DNA of 64,000 bases from assembly GCF_018918055.1 (NCBI RefSeq), contig NZ_JAHLPS010000073.1, positions 1-64,000 of the forward strand, read 5' to 3'. Below the pieces are notes generated by a model that ran no database searches, was not told the origin of the DNA, and saw nothing but the letters and a program-made list of their open reading frames with translations. Source of the stretch: Caproiciproducens sp. MSJ-32 (GTDB taxonomy: Bacteria > Bacillota > Clostridia > Clostridiales > Clostridiaceae). A program made the position numbers and the translations under genes. Every line of letters starts with the position of its first letter. Position 1 is the first letter of the stretch. Of the stretch, positions 43,373 through 52,300 are shown piece after piece.

Positions 43373-46300
43373 TTGAAATTCTTAGAAAAACTAAAAGATA
43401 GATATAACATATTAATATTAATATTAGTTGTAATGTTTTTAACCCTTTCCTTTAGATTAGCAACATTAACTATTGTTCAAGGAGATTATTATAGAGATAT
43501 TTCAGATAATAATAGGATTAAAGAGGTATATATTACTGCACCTAGAGGTGAAATACGTGATAGGAATGGGCGATTACTAGCAGGTAATAAGCCTAGTTTT
43601 ACAGTACAAATATTAAAAGATGAGATAGAAATTAAAAATAAAAAAGATACCAATAATACTTTATTGACATTAATTAGATTATTAGAGGAAGATGGAGTAG
43701 ATTATGTTGATGATTTTCCGATAAAGTTTAACATATTTAAATTCAGCAATGAGAATATGTATTTAACTGAAAATATGTCACCTGATGATAAAGTTATTGA
43801 TATTATAATTGAAAATGATTTACTTTACTCAATTTTGGATACTTATTATATCTATCCTGATTACGAAGAGCATTTTCAATTTATAACGATAAACAAAGCA
43901 ATAAATGCTTTAGAAAGTAAAGGTATAGAAGTACCAGTGATTGCTACGTTGACGTCTAATGGACTAACTATAAATTTTGATGAAACTAAAGATATAGATG
44001 TATGGAAAAAACAATATGAGATAGAAAGTGATGCGACACCTAAACAAGCCATAATAAGTCTTATAGATAAAAACAAGAATATTATAAGAAAAATAATTGA
44101 TCATTCTATTTCTAGAGAATTGGTATTTAATATATTACAAGAGAGAAATTTAAGTCAAGGATTGATACTAGAAGAGTATTCTATAACCTATGACGAAGAA
44201 TATTTACAACAGAAAAGAAGTTTAATGAAGGATTTTAACGACATTTCTTTTGATACAAGTGCAAAAGATGATTTTGTAAATATCGTAACATCAACTTCAT
44301 TGAAAAATTTATTGGAAAAAGTTGTAGAGCAAGAAGATGATAAAGGAGATTCTATAAAGATAGTGCCTGGTAAATTGCTAATTGAAAAAATTGAACAGAA
44401 AGGATTAAATTCGCCAGTGGATATAGAAATAAATGAGGAAAATAATACAGTGTTATATGTCCATAAGGATAAGAAATTATCATCTAAAGAAAATCCTTTA
44501 GATACTTTAATTGCTTTTAGCAAAGAAAATGATTTACTTAAAGATTTTATTACAGATAATAAAATCAAGGGGATAGCTCAAGAAACAATATTAGAAAATG
44601 GAATTAATCCAAAGATATCCATATCAAAATGGGAATATGTTTCATTAATTAACAAAGAAGATTGGCTAGATAAATATAAAATATCTAAAAACAAAAATGC
44701 AGAAGAAATATTTTTATATTTAAAGAAATATTTTGAAATAGATGATGATTTGAGTAAATATGAAGCTAGAGCTATTATGTCTCTATATGATCAATTAGAT
44801 AAACAAAAACATAGGGCATATCAACCTATTAATATTGCTTATGGCATAAGGGATTCAACAGTAGCAAAAATAGAAGAAGGCATGATGGAGATGCCTGGCA
44901 TACAGGTATCTATAGAGCCAATAAGATATTATCCAGAAGGCGAATTAGCTGCTCATTTATTGGGTTATTTAGGGAAAATATCCCAACCATCAGAAATTGA
45001 AAAGTATGTAAATGAAAATAAGTATTCTCCTAATGATATTATAGGGAAAACTGGTATAGAAGAAAAATTTGAACATGAGCTTAGAGGAAAACCTGGAATA
45101 AAGAGAGTAGAAGTAGATGTGTATGGTAACACCACTAAAGTAATTAATAAGAAGCAAGCTATACCAGGAAACAATGTATATTTAACTATAGATGGGGAAT
45201 TGCAAAAAGTAGCAGAAGATTCTTTAAAACATGCATTAGAAGAAATTCAAAAAGGTGGTACATTTAAAAGTAAGTGGGGAGATTATAAATTTGGAATTAA
45301 TAGAAGTAAAGGAAGACCATATATTAATGCAACCTCTGGATCGGTTGTAGCCATAGATGTTAAAACTGGAGAATTATTAGCATTAGCTAATTATCCTGCA
45401 TATGATCCTAATTTATTTTCTACAGGGATTTCTGATTCTGATTGGGTTTCTTTGTTCCCAGAAAATGAAAATGATCCATTAGCCCCAAGACCACTTTATA
45501 ATATTGCAATACAGACTGCAATTCAGCCAGGTTCAACATTTAAAATGGTACCTGCCCTAGCTGCATTGGAAAAGGGATTTAGTCCCAATAAAACTATTAG
45601 AGATATGGGTTATATAGATATAGGAACTAAAAGATTTGGATGTTGGATTTGGCATTCTTATAAGGGTACTCATGGTTCAGTAAATCTATATGAAGCTCTT
45701 AGGGATTCTTGTAACTATTATTTTTATTCTTTAGCTTTTGGTAGAAATCCAAGAACTGGAGAGTCTTTAGGTGTAAGAGTAGATATAGAGGATATTGCTA
45801 ACATGTCTAAAAAGTTAGGATTAAATGATAAAACAGGCATAGAAATAGATATTCCTAATGAAGTTGCTGGAGGAGTACCAGATCCTCAAAGGAAAATAAT
45901 GACTACAAAGGCTATGTTAAAACGTTACTTAAATAACAATATTAAGTATTATATCAAAGAGGATGTTAAGTTAAAAGACGAAGAGATAGCAGAGAGAATT
46001 GATGAAATAGTAAGTTGGATTGAAGAGCCAGAGCCGATAACTAGAAATGAAGTGATTAGAAGACTTGAAGAGATGGGTATATATGCGGAAAAAGTGCTTC
46101 CTGGAGACAGAAATGGATTAGCTGATAAAATAAAATTTGATTATATGAATCAAGCTAGCTGGAATATTACTGATACATTAAATGTAGTTATTGGACAGGG
46201 TCAAAATGCATATACACCAATTCAAATGGCTAATTTTATTGCTACTATTGCCAATGGTGGATATAGACATAAAGTTACTGCTATAGATAATATTAAGAAT

Positions 46301-46708
46301 TTCGATAATTCTAAAGTAATTATGGAAAATAATGAAAAACCAGAAAGAATTAAATTAAATAACTATGAAAACTTGGAACATGTGAAATTGGGTATGAAAA
46401 AGGTTTCAACAGAGGGAACAGCTAGAAGTTTGTTTAGCAATTTTCCTGTTACTGTAGGTTCTAAAACTGGAACTGCTCAAAAAAGTGGAATAAATCCTGC
46501 CACAGGTGATACTTATGATGATTATGCATGGTTTGTTGCTTTTGCACCTTATGAAGATCCAGAAATAGCAGTAGCTGTAGTACTATTCCAAGGAGGTAGT
46601 GGTGGATATGCTGGACCTATTGCTAGAGAAATTATAGCGGAATATCTTGGATTTAATGATACAGATGAGAAAGGTACACTTCCTTTTGAAATTGAATTGG
46701 CTAGGTAA
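43373..46708 (+). CDS. Penicillin-binding protein 2 (class B, MrdA-like), unusually long
   Basis: A class B peptidoglycan transpeptidase of 1111 residues, against roughly 600-700 usually. One membrane helix (residues about 13-32) is followed by APRGEIRDRNGRLLAGN near residue 60. Then comes an extended pedestal, with the usual RYYPEGELAAHLLGY segment only near residue 515. The catalytic motifs are STFK at Ser721, SCN at Ser779-Asn781 and KTG at Lys1031. A second insert of about 80 charged helical residues lies between SCN and KTG. The TTG start follows GGGGTGAG. Its place after mreBCD fits a role in elongation, partnering RodA. All catalytic residues are intact. Confidence 0.93.
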   Translation: MKFLEKLKDRYNILILILVVMFLTLSFRLATLTIVQGDYYRDISDNNRIKEVYITAPRGEIRDRNGRLLAGNKPSFTVQILKDEIEIKNKKDTNNTLLTLIRLLEEDGVDYVDDFPIKFNIFKFSNENMYLTENMSPDDKVIDIIIENDLLYSILDTYYIYPDYEEHFQFITINKAINALESKGIEVPVIATLTSNGLTINFDETKDIDVWKKQYEIESDATPKQAIISLIDKNKNIIRKIIDHSISRELVFNILQERNLSQGLILEEYSITYDEEYLQQKRSLMKDFNDISFDTSAKDDFVNIVTSTSLKNLLEKVVEQEDDKGDSIKIVPGKLLIEKIEQKGLNSPVDIEINEENNTVLYVHKDKKLSSKENPLDTLIAFSKENDLLKDFITDNKIKGIAQETILENGINPKISISKWEYVSLINKEDWLDKYKISKNKNAEEIFLYLKKYFEIDDDLSKYEARAIMSLYDQLDKQKHRAYQPINIAYGIRDSTVAKIEEGMMEMPGIQVSIEPIRYYPEGELAAHLLGYLGKISQPSEIEKYVNENKYSPNDIIGKTGIEEKFEHELRGKPGIKRVEVDVYGNTTKVINKKQAIPGNNVYLTIDGELQKVAEDSLKHALEEIQKGGTFKSKWGDYKFGINRSKGRPYINATSGSVVAIDVKTGELLALANYPAYDPNLFSTGISDSDWVSLFPENENDPLAPRPLYNIAIQTAIQPGSTFKMVPALAALEKGFSPNKTIRDMGYIDIGTKRFGCWIWHSYKGTHGSVNLYEALRDSCNYYFYSLAFGRNPRTGESLGVRVDIEDIANMSKKLGLNDKTGIEIDIPNEVAGGVPDPQRKIMTTKAMLKRYLNNNIKYYIKEDVKLKDEEIAERIDEIVSWIEEPEPITRNEVIRRLEEMGIYAEKVLPGDRNGLADKIKFDYMNQASWNITDTLNVVIGQGQNAYTPIQMANFIATIANGGYRHKVTAIDNIKNFDNSKVIMENNEKPERIKLNNYENLEHVKLGMKKVSTEGTARSLFSNFPVTVGSKTGTAQKSGINPATGDTYDDYAWFVAFAPYEDPEIAVAVVLFQGGSGGYAGPIAREIIAEYLGFNDTDEKGTLPFEIELAR

Positions 46709-46730
46709 ATACCTTCCAATTCAATTTTTA
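46690..46730 (+). terminator. Intrinsic terminator overlapping the PBP2 stop codon
   Basis: An 11-bp stem (46690-46700 with 46715-46725), continued inside by AGGTA/TACCT, contains the TAA stop and is followed by TTTTTA. Confidence 0.85.
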
Positions 46731-46797
46731 AAATAAGAAGGATTTTCAAAATATATGAAGAAATATATATATAAGGGAAGATGGAGGTTGCATAAGA

Positions 46798-47418
46798 GTG
46801 AAAGAAGGACTGATTAGTTTTAAAGGTATCAAGGAAGGAATATATGTATATATAAAAGATGGAGAATTTCAGGATATATTAAATGAACTTGATAAAAAAT
46901 TAAAAAATGGTTTAGATTTTTATCAAGAAGCAAATTTTTTAGGGATTAAAGCAGAAAAATTAAATTCAAGTCAAATTCTTGAACTATTATTTTTGATGAA
47001 GTATAGATATAATTTAAATATAATAGAAGAGGGATTAACTGATTATTTAAAAGCCCCTAAGTATTATACAGATATAGATGAAGGTATGACCAAATTTATA
47101 CATTCAACTATAAGATCGGGTCAGGTTGTAGAATACAATGGAAATATAGTGATAATTGGAGATGTAAATCCAGGAGCTCTAGTTAAAGCAAAAGGTAATA
47201 TTATAATACTAGGAACCTTAAGAGGGGTAGCCCATGCTGGAATAGATGGAAATAAAAATGCCATAATTGCTGCATATGATTTGAGACCAACTCAATTAAG
47301 AATTGCTAATATAATTAGCAGAAAGCCAGATGAGGAAGTAGCAACTTCAGGTATACCTGAAGTTGCTAAAGTAAAGGATGGGGAAGTCTATATAGAACCA
47401 TATTTACCGAATAAATAA
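46798..47418 (+). CDS. minC: Septum site-determining protein MinC
   Basis: A 206-residue inhibitor of FtsZ ring assembly. The N-terminal domain (to about residue 90) is followed by the C-terminal beta-helix with repeated glycine turns (RSGQVVEYNGNIVIIGDVNPGA near residue 108, then IIILGTLRGVAHAG). The GTG start lies after GATGGAGG with long spacing of about 11 nt, so initiation may be weak or a nearby start may be used. It forms minCDE with the next two genes. Confidence 0.93.
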   Translation: MKEGLISFKGIKEGIYVYIKDGEFQDILNELDKKLKNGLDFYQEANFLGIKAEKLNSSQILELLFLMKYRYNLNIIEEGLTDYLKAPKYYTDIDEGMTKFIHSTIRSGQVVEYNGNIVIIGDVNPGALVKAKGNIIILGTLRGVAHAGIDGNKNAIIAAYDLRPTQLRIANIISRKPDEEVATSGIPEVAKVKDGEVYIEPYLPNK

Positions 47419-47440
47419 TAGAGGGAGGAATGATGATAAT

Positions 47441-48235
47441 ATGGGAAAAGCTATTGTAATAACATCAGGTAAAGGCGGAGTAGGAAAAACTACTGCAACA
47501 GCTAATATAGGTACTGGATTAGCTATATTAGGTAATAAAGTTGTAGTAGTGGATACAGATATCGGTCTTAGAAATCTAGATGTTGTTATGGGATTAGAAA
47601 ATAGGATAGTATATGATATAGTAGATGTAGTAGAGAAAACTTGTAGATTAAAGCAAGGATTGATAAGAGATAAAAGATATGATGGATTATTTTTATTACC
47701 AGCAGCTCAAACGAAGGATAAAACTGCTATAAAACCAGAGCAAATGTTGGAATTAATAAGTGAATTAAAAGAAGAATTTGATTACATAATAATTGATTCT
47801 CCAGCTGGAATTGAACAAGGTTTTCAAAATTCTATTGCTGGAGCAGATGAGGCCTATATAGTAACTACGCCTGAAATTGCAGCTGTAAGAGATGCTGATC
47901 GAGTTATAGGGTTGCTGGAAGCTAAAGGTATAACTCATCCTAAATTAATAATTAATAGAATAAGACAAGATATGGTGAAAAGAGGAGATATGATGAATGT
48001 AGAAGATATTGTAGATATTTTAGCTATAGATTTATTAGGAATAGTACCTGATGATGAGGCTATTGTTGTTTCCACTAATAAAGGAGAGCCTGTAGTTGTT
48101 GAAGATAGTCCACTATCTGCAAAAGCTTTTAAAAATATCTGTAGACGAATTACAGGAGAAGAAGTAGAGTTACTTAATTTGGAAGATTGTGAAGGTAAAT
48201 TTAGTAAATTAATAAAATTACTTTTTAATAAGTAA
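47441..48235 (+). CDS. minD: Septum site-determining protein MinD
   Basis: A 264-residue membrane-associated ATPase of the ParA/MinD class. The deviant Walker A KGGVGKTT is near residue 11, IIIDSPAGIEQGF near residue 117 is the Walker B region, and the amphipathic C-terminal tail FSKLIKLLFNK would bind membrane. It recruits MinC and is released by MinE. A GAGGGAGGA site precedes the ATG. Confidence 0.96.
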   Translation: MGKAIVITSGKGGVGKTTATANIGTGLAILGNKVVVVDTDIGLRNLDVVMGLENRIVYDIVDVVEKTCRLKQGLIRDKRYDGLFLLPAAQTKDKTAIKPEQMLELISELKEEFDYIIIDSPAGIEQGFQNSIAGADEAYIVTTPEIAAVRDADRVIGLLEAKGITHPKLIINRIRQDMVKRGDMMNVEDIVDILAIDLLGIVPDDEAIVVSTNKGEPVVVEDSPLSAKAFKNICRRITGEEVELLNLEDCEGKFSKLIKLLFNK

Positions 48236-48249
48236 AGGGGGTATAAAGC

Positions 48250-48531
48250 TTGGATTTTTTTAAAAAGTTAGGGATAAGAAATGAGCAGAGTAAAGATATA
48301 GCTAAAGAAAGGTTAAAATTAGTATTGGTTCATGATAGATCTGATTTATCTCCAAAATTTTTAGAAATGATAGAAGGAGATATCATAAGAGTCATAAAAG
48401 AATATGCTGAGATTGATGAAGAAGCATTAGACATTAAACTTACTAGAATGAGAAGAGAAACAGATAATATGCCAATGTCAGCTTTAGTAGCTAATATTCC
48501 AATAATCAAGATAAAGGATAATATAGGATAG
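48250..48531 (+). CDS. minE: Cell division topological specificity factor MinE
   Basis: A 93-residue protein with an N-terminal amphipathic and MinD-binding region (KDIAKERLKLVLVHDRSDLSP near residue 15) and the C-terminal dimerisation domain. It stimulates MinD ATPase. The TTG start follows AGGGGGT, 14 nt after minD. Spore-forming Clostridia commonly have MinE, while Bacillus uses DivIVA instead. Confidence 0.93.
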   Translation: MDFFKKLGIRNEQSKDIAKERLKLVLVHDRSDLSPKFLEMIEGDIIRVIKEYAEIDEEALDIKLTRMRRETDNMPMSALVANIPIIKIKDNIG

Positions 48532-48565
48532 AAAAGTATATAAAAATTATGGAGAGATATTAAGT

Positions 48566-49618
48566 ATGAATTTTAAAAAAAACAGTATTTATGCAATATT
48601 TATATTATTAATAATTTTATTTGTTGTTGGTTGTACAAATAATCAATCTCAGCCCCTTGAGAAAACAGATTTTTTAATGGATACAGTTATTAATATAAAA
48701 ATATATGATAATCAGGATAAAAAAATAATGGATATGGCTATGGATAGGCTGAAAGAGATTGAAAGTAGAATGAGTGTCACTATTGCTAATAGTGATATAA
48801 GTAAAATTAATGAAAATGCAGGTATAAAGCCTGTACAAGTTCATGAAGATGTATATTATGTAATAAAAAAAGCAAAATATTTTGCAGAATTGTCTCAAGG
48901 TGCATATGAGCCTACTATTGGTCCTTTAGTAGAATTATGGAATATAACTGATGTACATGGAGAAGAACGGAAGTCTATACCCACAGAAGAAGAAATAGAA
49001 GAAAAAATGAGTCTAATTAATTATAATGATTTGGTTTTAATGGAAGACAATCAAGTATATTTAAAAAGAAAGGGTATGAAATTAGATTTGGGAGGTATTG
49101 TGAAAGGTTACGCGGCAGATGAAGTTAAAAGGATATTTGAAAATAATGGAATTCAATCAGCTATTATAGATTTGGGAGGTAATGTTTATGCTTTAGGAGA
49201 GAAAGTTAATGGAGAGCCTTGGCGAATAGGAATACAAGATCCTTTTAATATTATTGGCAACTATATAGGCATATTAAGTGTTAAGAATCAATCTATAGTT
49301 ACTTCTGGAGATTATGAAAGATATTTTTTATATAAAGGAGAAAGGTATCATCATATTATAGATCCTAAAACTGGTTATCCTGTGAAAAATGGATTAGCTG
49401 GAGTAAGTGTAGTATCAGATAAGTCCATAGATGGTGATGCTTTATCTACAGCATTATTTGTATTAGGAATAGAAGAAGGAACTGAATTAATAAATCAATT
49501 AGAAGACATAGATGAAATATTTATAACTAAACAAAAAGAAGTTTATATTCAAGAAAAACTAAAAGATAAATTTATATTAAAAGATAAGAATTTTAAATTA
49601 ATATACAATCCTTATTGA
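48566..49618 (+). CDS. apbE: FAD:protein FMN transferase ApbE
   Basis: A 350-residue lipoprotein with lipobox VVGC (Cys near residue 23), so it faces the outside. It transfers FMN from FAD to a threonine of target flavoproteins, including RnfD and RnfG. Family motifs seen are TDFLMDTVINIKIY near residue 32, KLDLGGIVKGYAADEV near residue 172 and the binding loop SGDYERYF near residue 248. HHIIDPKTGYPV near residue 263 and VVSDKSIDGDALSTALFVLG near residue 281 follow. A GGAGAGATA site precedes the ATG. It sits between minE and the SpoIVFA-like gene, unusual company, but its likely targets lie in the rnf operon of this window. Confidence 0.94.
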   Translation: MNFKKNSIYAIFILLIILFVVGCTNNQSQPLEKTDFLMDTVINIKIYDNQDKKIMDMAMDRLKEIESRMSVTIANSDISKINENAGIKPVQVHEDVYYVIKKAKYFAELSQGAYEPTIGPLVELWNITDVHGEERKSIPTEEEIEEKMSLINYNDLVLMEDNQVYLKRKGMKLDLGGIVKGYAADEVKRIFENNGIQSAIIDLGGNVYALGEKVNGEPWRIGIQDPFNIIGNYIGILSVKNQSIVTSGDYERYFLYKGERYHHIIDPKTGYPVKNGLAGVSVVSDKSIDGDALSTALFVLGIEEGTELINQLEDIDEIFITKQKEVYIQEKLKDKFILKDKNFKLIYNPY

Positions 49619-49628
49619 TAGGAATAAA

Positions 49629-49670
49629 ACCCACCTTATATAAATATCATAGTAGTAGATTAAGGTGGGT
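49629..49670 (+). promoter_or_regulatory. Hairpin that covers the SpoIVFA-like ribosome binding site
   Basis: A 10-bp perfect inverted repeat (ACCCACCTTA at 49629-49638 with TAAGGTGGGT at 49661-49670) has a 22-nt loop. Its right arm is the Shine-Dalgarno sequence of the gene starting at 49677. There is no T tract, so it is unlikely to be a terminator. Pairing would hide the ribosome binding site and limit translation. Confidence 0.6.
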
Positions 49671-49676
49671 GAAAAT

Positions 49677-50360
49677 ATGAATAAAAAAATATATAGTAAT
49701 AAATATAGAGGAATTAAAAATTTTTTGAGAAAAAGATTTCATTATAAAAGGCAGTTAAAAAGATTTATATGTATATTAATAATATTATCTCTTATATTGA
49801 TATTAAAAGTAATAAATAACAAGTTAACTTCCAATATAATACAGATTATAAATAAAGGGATAAATTATGAGTTTAGTATAAAAGGAGATGGGAAAAAAAT
49901 ATTAAATTATAGTAAAAAGTTATTAGAATTATCAGGGAAAACTTTAGAAGCATTAAATATAAAGAACAAGCCAATGTATTCTTCTCCTATAGAGGGAGCT
50001 GTATATAAACCTTTTGGAGAAGTTAAACATTTAGATGGTAGTGTAAATTTTAATAATGGAGTAGACATTATACCAAAAGATGAAAAAGAACCAATAGTTA
50101 TCGAAAAGGGTATAGTGTCTAAAATAGAAGACAAAAACACTAAAGGTTATTTTGTAACAATACAACACGAAAATATGACAACAGTTTATGGATACTTGAT
50201 AGAAGTATATTTGAGAGAAGGAGAAAGGGTAAATATAGGAGATAAAATAGGAACTCTTGGAACTAATAAAGATGGAAATAAGTATTTACATTTTGAAATA
50301 TGGATTGATAACGTACCTGTAAATCCCATGGAATACATAAAATTTAGTAAGAGTATTTAA
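49677..50360 (+). CDS. SpoIVFA-like protein with degenerate M23 domain
   Basis: A protein of 227 residues from the ATG at 49677 (RBS AAGGTGGGTG). It has a basic cytosolic N-terminus, one membrane helix (FICILIILSLILILKVI near residue 33) and an extracytoplasmic M23/LytM fold. The zinc ligands are mostly lost: the usual His of HxxxD is Asn (NNGVDI), the middle His is Tyr (VYGY) and the first His of HxH is Tyr (YLHFEI), so it is probably not a peptidase. SpoIVFA of Bacillus is such a degenerate protein and lies between minD and rplU there. Its partner protease SpoIVFB is not found next to it. The SpoIVFA assignment is by position and fold, not proven. Confidence 0.75.
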   Translation: MNKKIYSNKYRGIKNFLRKRFHYKRQLKRFICILIILSLILILKVINNKLTSNIIQIINKGINYEFSIKGDGKKILNYSKKLLELSGKTLEALNIKNKPMYSSPIEGAVYKPFGEVKHLDGSVNFNNGVDIIPKDEKEPIVIEKGIVSKIEDKNTKGYFVTIQHENMTTVYGYLIEVYLREGERVNIGDKIGTLGTNKDGNKYLHFEIWIDNVPVNPMEYIKFSKSI

Positions 50361-50388
50361 AACTGTCTTGGACAGTTTTATTTTTTCT
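50360..50388 (+). terminator. Intrinsic terminator after the SpoIVFA-like gene
   Basis: Stem AAAACTGTC/GACAGTTTT with a 3-nt loop and a following ATTTTTT tract, starting at the stop codon. Confidence 0.88.
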
Positions 50389-50455
50389 ATTAAAATTCTT
50401 TAAAAAGTGGTAACATAGTAATAGTATATATAATAAAAGACGAAAGGTGATACTT

Positions 50456-52300
50456 ATGATAGATATAGAAAAATTTAATAAAATACTAAAAAGAGTAGAA
50501 AAACCTGCTAGATATATAGGTTTAGAAAAAAATTCAGTAAAGAAAAATTTAAAGGATATGGAAGTAAAATTTGCTTTTGCATTTCCAGATATATATGAAG
50601 TAGGTATGTCTCATCTAGGCCTTCATATATTATATAATTTGATAAATGAAGAAGAAGGAGTTGTTTGTGAAAGAGTGTTTGCTCCTTGGGTAGATATGGA
50701 AAAAGAAATGATTCGAGAGGGAATTCCTCTGTTTACTTTAGAAAGTAGGGAACCTGTAAAAAATTTTGATTTTTTAGGCTTCACTTTACAATATGAGATG
50801 AGTTATACAAATGTAATTAATATGTTACATTTAAGTGGTATTCCTATATTGTCAAAAGAAAGAGGTTTAGAGGATCCTTTTGTAATAGCTGGTGGTCCTT
50901 GTGTATACAATCCTGAACCATTGGCTGATATAATTGATTTTTTTGTGATAGGAGAAGGAGAAGAAGTTACATTAGAAATATTAAATAGATATAAAGATTT
51001 TAAAAAATCAGGAAAAGATAAACAAGACTTTCTTAAAGAAGTAAGTAAATTAGAAGGAATATATGTACCATCTTTCTATCAAGTAAGCTATAATGAAGAT
51101 GGAACAATAAAAAACATGATGCCTCTAATAAAAGGGGCACCAAAGACTATAAAAAAAAGAATAATAAAGGATTTGAATAAAGCATATTTCCCAGAAAAAT
51201 TAATAGTTCCTTATATAGAAATAGTTCATGATAGGATTCCACTAGAAATATTTAGAGGATGTACTAGGGGATGCAGATTTTGTCAAGCAGGGATAATATA
51301 TAGACCAGTAAGAGAAAAAAGTATTCTTAAACTATTAGAATTAGCTGATAATCTTGTAAAAAATACAGGATATGAAGATATATCTTTAACCTCTTTAAGT
51401 TCTTGCGATTATTCACAACTTAAATTACTAGTATCAGAATTGATAAATCGATATGAAGAAAAAAAAGTTGGTATATCCTTACCTTCACTAAGGCTTGATT
51501 CTTTTAGCTTAGATATATTAAAGGAAATAGAAAAAGTAAGAAAAACTGGACTTACTTTTGCACCAGAGGCAGGTAGCCAAAGATTAAGAGATGTAATCAA
51601 TAAAGGGGTAACAGAAGATGATTTAACAACAGCTGTATCCTATGCTTTTAAAGAAGGTTGGTCTAGTATAAAATTATACTTTATGATAGGATTGCCCACT
51701 GAAACAGATGAAGATATATTAGGAATTAAGGATTTAGGATATAAGGTTAAAGATATGTTTTTTAGTCAACCAAAGGATAAACGAAAGGGTAATTTAAAAA
51801 TAACCTTAAGTACATCATGTTTTGTACCTAAACCTTTTACACCTTTTCAATGGGTAGGGCAGGATTCTATAGATGAGTTTAATAGAAAGATCAATTTGTT
51901 AAAGGACAACATAAAGGATAGAAAGATAACATTTAATTATCATGATCCTAAACTAAGCTATTTAGAAGCTGTATTAGCTAGAGGGGACAGAAGGTTAGGG
52001 AAAACTTTAATAAAAGCTTGGGAAAAAGGTTGTAAATTTGATGGATGGTCAGAATTGTTTGATTATGACAAATGGATAGAGGCTTTTTATGAAACGAAAG
52101 TTCAAGGCGATTTTTATGCATTAAGGGAGAGAGACTTGGAGGAAATATTACCTTGGGATTTTATAGATTCAGGAGTAAGTAAAGAATATTTGGTAAAGGA
52201 ATATAAAAAAGCTAAAGCTCAAGAATTAACTAGGGATTGTAGACTAGGTTGTACAGGATGTGGAATTAATAAAAGTTTTTCAGGTGGTGTTTGTAATTGA
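50456..52300 (+). CDS. TIGR03960-type B12-binding-domain radical SAM protein
   Basis: A 614-residue radical SAM protein, started at the ATG at 50456 (GAAAGGTGA upstream) rather than a GTG three codons earlier. Residues about 20-200 form the cobalamin-binding-like domain. The cluster motif CTRGCRFCQAG (CX3CX2C) is near residue 270, and SLPSLRLDSFS and GLTFAPEAGSQRLRDVINKG follow. The C-terminus has extra cysteines (CRLGCTGCGIN). It overlaps the next gene by 4 nt. This gene pair just upstream of RNase G and rplU is conserved in many Clostridia, but the reaction is not known, though an RNA or ribosome-related modification is plausible. Confidence 0.9.
   Translation: MIDIEKFNKILKRVEKPARYIGLEKNSVKKNLKDMEVKFAFAFPDIYEVGMSHLGLHILYNLINEEEGVVCERVFAPWVDMEKEMIREGIPLFTLESREPVKNFDFLGFTLQYEMSYTNVINMLHLSGIPILSKERGLEDPFVIAGGPCVYNPEPLADIIDFFVIGEGEEVTLEILNRYKDFKKSGKDKQDFLKEVSKLEGIYVPSFYQVSYNEDGTIKNMMPLIKGAPKTIKKRIIKDLNKAYFPEKLIVPYIEIVHDRIPLEIFRGCTRGCRFCQAGIIYRPVREKSILKLLELADNLVKNTGYEDISLTSLSSCDYSQLKLLVSELINRYEEKKVGISLPSLRLDSFSLDILKEIEKVRKTGLTFAPEAGSQRLRDVINKGVTEDDLTTAVSYAFKEGWSSIKLYFMIGLPTETDEDILGIKDLGYKVKDMFFSQPKDKRKGNLKITLSTSCFVPKPFTPFQWVGQDSIDEFNRKINLLKDNIKDRKITFNYHDPKLSYLEAVLARGDRRLGKTLIKAWEKGCKFDGWSELFDYDKWIEAFYETKVQGDFYALRERDLEEILPWDFIDSGVSKEYLVKEYKKAKAQELTRDCRLGCTGCGINKSFSGGVCN

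Noticed and set aside
44188-44568. Minus-strand frame of 126 residues inside the PBP2 gene
   Set aside because: It lies antisense to the PBP2 pedestal, has serine/phenylalanine-rich composition typical of reverse-complemented AT-rich coding sequence and no ribosome binding site.
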